Source: Palsa-883 sp035696165 (GTDB lineage: Bacteria; Pseudomonadota; Alphaproteobacteria; Acetobacterales; Acetobacteraceae). Taken from it: a DNA stretch of 64,000 nucleotides. The position numbers were made by a program, and so were the translations under genes. The stretch is from positions 1 through 64,000 of the forward strand of contig DASRQX010000428.1 in assembly GCA_035696165.1 (NCBI GenBank). Reading direction: 5' to 3'. Shown here in pieces: positions 58,081-64,000 of this stretch; within the stretch, counting starts at the first letter, position 1; the number at the start of each line of letters is the position of its first letter. A model generated the notes under the pieces. It made no database searches, was not told where the DNA came from, and saw only the letters and a program-made list of their open reading frames with translations.

Positions 58081-59310
58081 ATTGTTGCACGGATCGACTG
58101 GCTGGTGCCGACCGAAGGGTAGGATAGAGGTCTCGCGTTGTCTTGCCATTGAATGTCCACCGTGCCGTTCAAAGCCAATGCTGGCGGTCACCACCGCATC
58201 CCGCGACAGCGGCAGCGGGTGACGAATTGGTCACCGCAAGACGTGAGGCATCAGCGCTGCCCGTGTTGATAGACAGCGGCGGACCGCGTCGAGCTGTCTG
58301 AGACTAAGCTGCCGCATCCCGAAGGGTGAGAAGGGCGTGGCATGGTTGCCAAGTGATTAAGCCGGACCTCCGGACGCCGAGCGATCCTACCGCGCGCGAC
58401 CCGGCTCCCTGCCAGCGCGCATGTCGCGAGCAGCGTGATCAGTCTGAATGGCGACCGCCGGTCCAAAACAGCGGTTGTCGGATCCCTCGGCCTGAATGGC
58501 ATGTTCGACTTCTCGGACATCCGGGCCGGTCGACCGAGTCTGCTGGCCGGCGCCCGACCGTCCCTCCTCGGGTGAAAATCGCGAGAGGCGGACGTTCACT
58601 CCAGCCCCAACCGCCCGACGATACTGCCCCGCCTGACTGGTCTTTCGTATGAGTTGCCCACCGGGGACGCCGGCCCACCGTCGATGAAACATTGCCAAGT
58701 CGGTTTCACCTGTCAAATCGCTCCGGTTGGAGAGGGGGTTTCTACTTAGTACAGCGTACACCGCGCGCTGCCCATTGCTATGAACCGGCGCCATCTCGTG
58801 ACCCCTCCTGTATTAGCAATAGAAGTCACGTGGGGTCCCAATCGGCGTCGTGACCCCACGTCGGTCCACAGGTCTCGCCAATGCAAGAGGGGTCGCGAGG
58901 CGGAGCCGGGCCATTACGAGACAATTCGTTCGCACCGCTGGTATTTCCAAGGCTTACCGACACGCTACGCCCTTTAGCGACTGGTAAATCGCCGAGCGAA
59001 CCACCACTTCCGACTACATGGTTCCAAATCGCGCTGAGCTCACTGGCTCGGCGCTGGCGAGTAGTGCTATAAAAAAGTGCAGAAACACTCTCTATACTGA
59101 AAATAACATCTTGACATCTCTTCTTCCCCTTGTCAGGGCGAGAGGGTTTGTAATTGCCAATTGGTATCCGGATTCGCGCGCGACGGACGCAGCCAAGGCG
59201 TCTTTCGGGACTCGACAGCCGGCCGCGCCCGTTTTTGTAATGCACCGACCGGGTCCACCAGATTGAGACACCAGAGAGCAACGATCGACAAACGCAGTTG
59301 GCAGGATTTC
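58081..59310. other. Gap before the signalling operon
   Basis: No gene I can support. A plus-strand stretch near 58435-58560 reads ISLNGDRRSKTAVVGSLGLN but lacks a start. 15 bp at 58216 (CGGGTGACGAATTGG) match the IS5-type transposase start at 63820, hinting at a lost IS5 copy. From 59060 to 59120 the DNA turns AT-rich with TATACT at 59094-59099, a possible -10 box for the following operon without a clear -35. Confidence 0.4.
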
Positions 59311-59631
59311 GTGCCAGCGACCGCGCTTTTGGCCGTCGGAGCGGTAGGCATCAGCGCAGCAACGCTCTGCCCGTCATCCGCGCGCGGCCAGTACGCCGTC
59401 ATGGCGCCTCCCTGGTACAATTTGGCGCAGACCGTCGGGCTGGTTGCCGGGGCCGACGGCGATCTCGTTGACCTTGGCGGCCTGGCCAACGTCGTCGTGG
59501 TGCACTCCGCGAAGCCGGGATTTGTGCGAGCGCTTTACCGCGCCGGCGCCTGGCTGGTGATTGATCCCGGGTTGCTGCGGGGGTGTCTGGGGTTGGATCG
59601 AAAGCCGACGCCGGTGTCGGGAGCGACGTGA
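59311..59631 (+). CDS. Small membrane-anchored or secreted protein of the kinase operon
   Basis: 106 residues from GTG 59311 (AGG six bases upstream). A TTG at 59161 would add 50 residues unlike the rest. N-terminal hydrophobic helix PATALLAVGAVGISAATLC, then PPWYNLAQTVGLVAGADGDL, GGLANVVVVHSAKPGFVRAL, YRAGAWLVIDPGLLRGCLG. The AGAWLVIDP-x-LRGCL ending matches small hypothetical proteins that precede sensor kinases in Rhodospirillales. Function unknown, possibly a sensory accessory. Its stop overlaps the kinase start by one base. Confidence 0.6.
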   Translation: MPATALLAVGAVGISAATLCPSSARGQYAVMAPPWYNLAQTVGLVAGADGDLVDLGGLANVVVVHSAKPGFVRALYRAGAWLVIDPGLLRGCLGLDRKPTPVSGAT

Positions 59632-62489
59632 TGTCGGAACTCGACAGGCTGCGGACTCGGTTCGGCCAGTTTCTCGTCGTACTGCTTTGGCTGCATGTTC
59701 CCGTCATGGCCCTCGTGGCCGTGGCCGTGCACCGTTCGCCCCTGTCGGCTGCCCTGGCGGCAGCCCTGCTCGCGACCGCGTATCATCTGACCTGGTGGCG
59801 CCACGGCATCGCGCCGGTGACCCGCTACCTGTCCGTCGTCGCACTGATGGGGGAGCCCGTGCTGCTTGTCTATCTGCTGGACGGCAACGCGTGGCAGATC
59901 GATATGCATATGTATTTCTTCGCGGCCCTGGCGCTGACCATCGCCTGGTGCGACTGGCGCGCCATCCTGATGGCGGCGGTCGTGATCGCAGTCCATCATT
60001 TGCTGCTGGACCTCGCGTTGCCTTTGGCCGTCTTCCCCGGTGGCGCCGATCTGGCGCGCGTTGGCCTGCATGCCGGGATCGTCGCCTTTCAGACGGCCGT
60101 CCTGATCTGGCTGAGCAAAACGCTGGTGGAGAGCTTCGGGCGGATCGGCGCGATGAGTGCCGAGATCATGCGCCACAACGAGACGCTGGAGCAGAAGGTC
60201 CGCGACCGCACCCAGGAAGTCGAGGCGGCGAACCAGGCCAAGAGCCTGTTCCTGGCCAATATGAGCCACGAGATCCGCACGCCAATGAACGCCATCCTTG
60301 GCTTCTGCCATCTCGCGCTGCGTACCGCGCTGACGCAGAAGCAGCAGGATTACGTGTCCAAGATCAAGGGAGCCAGCCTCTCTCTTCTCGGACTCATCAA
60401 CGGCATCCTCGATTTTTCCAAAATCGAAGCGGGGAAGCTGTCGCTCGAGCGGATAAATTTCAATCTGCGGACCTCGCTCGAGAATCCGTTCAGCATCGCC
60501 GCCGTCAAGGCGGCGGAGAAGGGCATTGCCGTTCGACTCGATGTCGATGCCGCGGTGCCGGCGATCCTGCTGGGCGACGCGGCCCGGCTGAACCAGGTGC
60601 TGCTGAACCTCGTCAGCAACGCCGTCAAATTTACCGACCGCGGCACCGTCACTGTCTCGATCAAAACCCTGGAAAAGCGCGGCCCGGCGATCGTACTCGA
60701 GGTCGCGGTGCGTGACAGCGGCATCGGCATGACACCGGACCAGCAGGAGCTCCTGTTCCGCTCCTTCTCCCAGGCAGACAGCTCCACCACCCGCCGATTC
60801 GGCGGCACCGGCCTCGGCCTCGCCATCAGCAAGCAACTCGTCGAGCTGATGGGCGGGACTATCAGGGTCGAAAGTCTGCCTGGCGTCGGCAGCACCTTCA
60901 CCTTCACCGTCGTGATGGAGGTTGGCGACAGCGCGCAGTTGCCGAGCTGCATGCCAGCGGAAGAACTCGTGCGCCTTCGCGTTCTGATCGCCGACGACAA
61001 TTGCGCCGCGCGCGAGATCCTGCAGGACATCTTCGTGTCCTGGGGCATGCATGTGGACCTCGTGGCGTCAGGTAAAGAGGCGCTGGCGGCAGTCGATGCG
61101 GCGGCGTCCGGTGCGGCCTCGTACGACCTCGTGTTGATGGACTGGCAGATGCCCGAGATGAACGGCATCGAGACCGTCAGGGCGATGCGCGCAGACCCCC
61201 ACCTGACGAAGCGACCTGCGGTGCTGATGGTCAGTGCCTACGGTCGGGATGAGGAGAAGGCCGAGGCCGAGGCTGCCGGCATCGCTGCCTTTCTGATCAA
61301 ACCGGTCGATCCCGTGACGCTGCTCGAGACCATCACCGCCCTGTTCGGCACGGACAGATCACGCACGTCGGCGGGGTCTTCCCCGAACGAGCCGATCCTC
61401 ACGGTTGCCCCGCAGTTCCGTGGTCTGCGTGTCCTCGTCGTGGAGGACAACGAGATCAACCGCGAAATCGCGGTCGAGCTGCTGACCGATGCTGGGCTGG
61501 TGGTCGACATCGCAGAGAATGGGCGCATCGCCTGCGCTCGAGTGTTGGACTCCGGCACGCACTACGACGCCGTACTGATGGACGTGCAGATGCCGGACAT
61601 GGACGGCATCGAAGCGACCACTCGCATCCGGCGGCACTGGCCGAGCGACCGCCTGCCGATCATCGCCATGACTGCCCATGCCTACGAGGCAGAACGACAG
61701 CACTGCCTGGATGTCGGCATGAACGACCATATCGCCAAGCCGGTCGACCCTGCCTTGCTGCTACGCACGCTAAATCGCTGGCTGAGGCCGCCGGCCACGA
61801 TCGCAGCCGCCCCGCCAGCGCCGGCCGCAGCACCACCATCCCCTGACGCGTTGCCGGACAACCTGCCGCCATTCGATATCGATGCCGGCCTGATTCGGGT
61901 GAACGGCAAGCGAGCGCTGCTGCGAAGGATGATCGTGCATTTCGGCGACACTTTCGCTGCCGCAATGCCGACGCTGCGCGGCCAGATTGCTGCCGCATCG
62001 CTGGGCGAGGCCCGGCGCCTGGCTCACACGCTGAAGGGCGTGGCAGGGGCCCTCGAAACCCGCGCGGTCGCCGACGCCGCCGGGCAGATCGAGGATGCAT
62101 TGGCCGGCGGCGATCTGACGCAGATCGAAGTGCAGCTCGACCGGCTGCAGCAGGCGATGCTGCCGGCGCTTGCGGTTTCAGCTAAGCTGAAGTGTGCATC
62201 GACGCCGGCCGCGGTGACGGACGTTGCCGCGGCAGCCGACTACACCGCTTCGGCGCCGATTATTGCCGAAATACGCGAACTGCTGCGGCGCCGAAGCTTG
62301 CGCGCCCGCAAGACGTTCGACGTGCTCGAACAGGCGCTGGGCGCAACGCCGGAAGCGGTCGGACTGCATCCGGTGAAGGCGGCGCTCGAGAGACTGGACT
62401 ATGGCGAGGCCCTGCTCATGCTCGACAAGATCACCGGGGCCGACGATATTGCGGTCGGCCCGATGCGCGTCGAGGGAGTCGTGTCGTGA
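59631..62489 (+). CDS. Hybrid sensor histidine kinase with two receivers and HPt
   Basis: 952 residues. Residues 14-162: five to six membrane helices forming the sensor. 185-205: coiled-coil linker. 206-270: HisKA with phospho-His213 (NMSHEIRTPMN). 310-430: ATPase domain with N box (LNLVSNAVKF, Asn330), DSGIGM and GGTGLGLAI. 448-570: first receiver (phospho-Asp504 in VLMDWQMPEM). 598-718: second receiver (Asp651 in LMDVQMPDMDG; Lys703). 765-860: histidine phosphotransfer domain with His799 (LAHTLKG). All phosphorelay residues are present. ATG 59631 follows GGGAG. An upstream ATG at 59583 would overlap the previous gene by 49 bp. It ends inside the start of the diguanylate cyclase gene. Confidence 0.9.
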   Translation: MSELDRLRTRFGQFLVVLLWLHVPVMALVAVAVHRSPLSAALAAALLATAYHLTWWRHGIAPVTRYLSVVALMGEPVLLVYLLDGNAWQIDMHMYFFAALALTIAWCDWRAILMAAVVIAVHHLLLDLALPLAVFPGGADLARVGLHAGIVAFQTAVLIWLSKTLVESFGRIGAMSAEIMRHNETLEQKVRDRTQEVEAANQAKSLFLANMSHEIRTPMNAILGFCHLALRTALTQKQQDYVSKIKGASLSLLGLINGILDFSKIEAGKLSLERINFNLRTSLENPFSIAAVKAAEKGIAVRLDVDAAVPAILLGDAARLNQVLLNLVSNAVKFTDRGTVTVSIKTLEKRGPAIVLEVAVRDSGIGMTPDQQELLFRSFSQADSSTTRRFGGTGLGLAISKQLVELMGGTIRVESLPGVGSTFTFTVVMEVGDSAQLPSCMPAEELVRLRVLIADDNCAAREILQDIFVSWGMHVDLVASGKEALAAVDAAASGAASYDLVLMDWQMPEMNGIETVRAMRADPHLTKRPAVLMVSAYGRDEEKAEAEAAGIAAFLIKPVDPVTLLETITALFGTDRSRTSAGSSPNEPILTVAPQFRGLRVLVVEDNEINREIAVELLTDAGLVVDIAENGRIACARVLDSGTHYDAVLMDVQMPDMDGIEATTRIRRHWPSDRLPIIAMTAHAYEAERQHCLDVGMNDHIAKPVDPALLLRTLNRWLRPPATIAAAPPAPAAAPPSPDALPDNLPPFDIDAGLIRVNGKRALLRRMIVHFGDTFAAAMPTLRGQIAAASLGEARRLAHTLKGVAGALETRAVADAAGQIEDALAGGDLTQIEVQLDRLQQAMLPALAVSAKLKCASTPAAVTDVAAAADYTASAPIIAEIRELLRRRSLRARKTFDVLEQALGATPEAVGLHPVKAALERLDYGEALLMLDKITGADDIAVGPMRVEGVVS

Positions 62490-63448
62490 CACGGCGTGCT
62501 CTCATTCTGATCGTCGACGACGAAGTCTCGAACATCGAGCTTCTGAACGCGGCGCTCGAGGACGATTACGAGATCTGCTTCGCGACATCCGGCGAGGAGG
62601 CGATCAGCATGGCGCTCGCACTCCTGCCGGACCTCGTTCTGCTGGACGTGCTCATGCCGGGGATCGATGGGTACGAGGTTTGCCGCAGGCTCAAGGACGA
62701 CCCGCTGATCGCCGACGTGCCGATCATTTTCGCGACCGGCCTTGATGACCAGAAGGCGGAAGTGCGCGGGCTTTCGCTCGGTGCCATCGACTACGTGACC
62801 AAGCCGATCTCGCCTGCCATTGTTCGTGCCAGGGTGCGCAATCACATCGAGCTCAAGCGCATGCGCGACCAGTTGGCGGAGCTTGCGGTTACCGATGCGT
62901 TGACCGGCCTGAGCAATCGCCGGCGACTGGAGCAATCGCTACAACTGGAGACGGCAAGGCTGGCGCGCACGGCGGACTGGCTGTCCGTCATCATGTTGGA
63001 TATCGATTTCTTCAAGCAGTTCAATGACACCTACGGTCATCCCGCCGGCGATCGCTGCATCGCGATGGTCGCCGCCGCGCTGAACCGCGCCGTGCGCCGG
63101 GCCGCCGATCTGACCGCCCGGTATGGCGGCGAGGAATTTGCCTGCGTCCTGCCGAGCATGGAGCACGAAGCAGCGATGGTCGTCGCGCGCGGGATCCGCG
63201 ATCAGGTACACTTGCTGGGGATTCCCCACGTCCGATCCAGTGCCGCCGCGTACGTAACCGTCAGCGTGGGCGTCGCGACCGCGTGCTGTATGCCGGGCAT
63301 GGCACCGGAACTCTGGATCAAGGGCGCCGACCGTCAACTCTACTTGGCCAAAGCAGCCGGACGGGACAATGTAGTCGGCACAATCTTTGACGCAGCGTCG
63401 GCGCTGGCAGAAGACGTCATCAGGCAGACTGGCCAACCAGCAGCCTGA
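62486..63448 (+). CDS. Response regulator diguanylate cyclase (REC-GGDEF)
   Basis: 320 residues. Receiver domain with acidic pair Asp11-Asp12, phospho-Asp54 (VLLDVLMPGIDGYEV) and Lys106 (DYVTKPISP), a short helical linker (RMRDQLAELAVTDALTGLSN) and a GGDEF domain with active-site GGEEF (214-218), LDIDFFKQFNDTYGHPAGDR and the RxxD inhibitory site at 205-208. It should make cyclic di-GMP and be subject to product inhibition (PleD/WspR type). GTG 62486 overlaps the kinase stop (GTGA) and GAGGGAG precedes it. The coupled order suggests that the kinase phosphorylates this regulator. Confidence 0.9.
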   Translation: MTRRALILIVDDEVSNIELLNAALEDDYEICFATSGEEAISMALALLPDLVLLDVLMPGIDGYEVCRRLKDDPLIADVPIIFATGLDDQKAEVRGLSLGAIDYVTKPISPAIVRARVRNHIELKRMRDQLAELAVTDALTGLSNRRRLEQSLQLETARLARTADWLSVIMLDIDFFKQFNDTYGHPAGDRCIAMVAAALNRAVRRAADLTARYGGEEFACVLPSMEHEAAMVVARGIRDQVHLLGIPHVRSSAAAYVTVSVGVATACCMPGMAPELWIKGADRQLYLAKAAGRDNVVGTIFDAASALAEDVIRQTGQPAA

Positions 63449-63755
63449 GTATCGATTCGTATTGCAACTGAACATTCCCGGCGGAATAGGGTTGTCCCGG
63501 CGAACGCCTGACTGACGGCTGGAGCCCGCTATTTCATAGCGAGTCCATATCGATCGGCGCTGCTCCGCTGCGGCGTTTGCCGACTCAAGTGCGCACATCC
63601 GCCTTGGTGCATGAACAGACCGGAGGTTGTAGGAGGCCCCTCACGTTGCCTCAACGGAGGCCGTTGGACGCCTCGGTCAATGCCTGAAGGGTGGCGAGCA
63701 GGCGCCGAGACCACGGGATAGGCCGGCCGTTCCAGGCTGCCGGTTGTGAAGACTC
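63449..63755. other. Gap before the IS5 copy
   Basis: No gene seen. It probably includes the terminal repeat of the IS5-type element that starts its transposase at 63756, but without the other end I cannot define it. Confidence 0.35.
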
Positions 63756-64000
63756 ATGCCGTACAAGTTCACCGAAGGCCGACGCCGTGAGTTTTCCAAG
63801 GCCAGATACCGGGTGACGAATTGGCCAGAATACGATGCCGCGCTGGTTCGACGGGGCAACCTGACGGTGTGGTTCACCGAGGAGGCGGTGGCCGCATGGC
63901 ACGCGCCAGCGAGCAGAGAGCGGGGCGGGCGGCCACTCTATTCGGCGATCGCCATCGAGACGGGCCTTGCGTTTCGTCTGGTGTTCCACCAGCCGCTGCG
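63756..64000 (+). CDS. IS5-family transposase, 5' part (cut by window end)
   Basis: At least 81 residues: MPYKFTEGRRREFSKARYRV, TNWPEYDAALVRRGNLTVWF, TEEAVAAWHAP, GGRPLYSAIAIETGLAFRLV, FHQPL. This is the conserved N-terminal domain of an IS5-type transposase ('Y-V-NW--Y--AL--RG-LT-W---------W'). The frame is open to the end of the window. The catalytic domain lies beyond it, so whether the gene is intact cannot be judged. Confidence 0.8.
   Translation, partial: MPYKFTEGRRREFSKARYRVTNWPEYDAALVRRGNLTVWFTEEAVAAWHAPASRERGGRPLYSAIAIETGLAFRLVFHQPL

Noticed and set aside
58387..58794. 135-codon minus-strand frame near the third IS6 fragment
   Set aside because: No ribosome site, no family, and composition like non-coding DNA; left in the gap description.

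Overview
The window looks like part of a large plasmid or secondary replicon of a GC-rich alphaproteobacterium, most likely Rhodospirillales/Acetobacteraceae. Evidence is the RepA-type replication initiator bracketed by iterons at the left edge, the strongly GC-biased codon use, the many Tat-type periplasmic binding proteins, a keto-acid decarboxylase very like Azospirillum IpdC, and IS5, IS6 and IS1595 remnants. No tRNA, rRNA or CRISPR array was seen.

Layout. (1) 1-1.45 kb: plasmid origin, with repA and nine 15-bp iterons upstream of and overlapping the end of the gene. (2) 1.5-10.8 kb: a scrap-yard of mobile DNA. It holds a WGR-domain protein, a decayed glycine-rich protein, a PEP-CTERM gene with its own sigma-54-like promoter trapped between two halves of an IS6-family element, a broken propeller-type gene, a dead IS1595 transposase, and a three-gene IS1595-type unit (OB-like passenger, DDE transposase, TnpB-like nuclease). 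The TnpB-like gene is cut short and fused to a fic-like tail. (3) 10.8-31.3 kb, minus strand: a run of 17 catabolic and transport genes plus a lacI-type regulator. In transcription order these are lacI, a TRAP transporter, enoyl-CoA hydratase, cyclase, second enoyl-CoA hydratase, tripartite tricarboxylate transporter (TTT), metallophosphoesterase, a sugar-type ABC transporter without ATPase, a second TRAP transporter, two MaoC-like hydratase halves and an ADP-forming acyl-CoA synthetase. (4) 31.4-40.8 kb, plus strand: a second ADP-forming acyl-CoA synthetase, a PAL/NHL-type propeller, a 2-hydroxyacid dehydrogenase, a small alpha/beta-barrel protein and a complete Fe3+/polyamine-type ABC transporter. 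(5) 40.9-52.2 kb: a dipeptide-type ABC transporter, a TauD/TfdA dioxygenase, a third TRAP transporter and an orphan LivK-like binding protein. (6) 52.2-59.3 kb: a less GC-rich accessory patch with two membrane-anchored proteins of unknown function (one split by a 23-bp tandem duplication), IS5 and IS6 fragments, and ipdC. (7) 59.3-63.5 kb: a tightly coupled signalling operon of a small membrane protein, a hybrid histidine kinase and a REC-GGDEF diguanylate cyclase. The window ends inside an IS5-family transposase.

How it works together. Eight periplasmic binding proteins of five transporter classes, two acyl-CoA synthetases, two crotonases, MaoC-type hydratases, a cyclase, a hydroxyacid dehydrogenase and a dioxygenase suggest high-affinity scavenging of organic acids and aromatic or acyl compounds, followed by CoA activation and beta-oxidation-like breakdown. 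The actual substrates cannot be read from the sequence. Two copies of TTGAA-N4-TTCAA, each overlapping a good -35 box, lie in front of the TRAP operon and between lacI and the divergent acyl-CoA synthetase. The simplest reading is that the LacI-type protein represses both arms.
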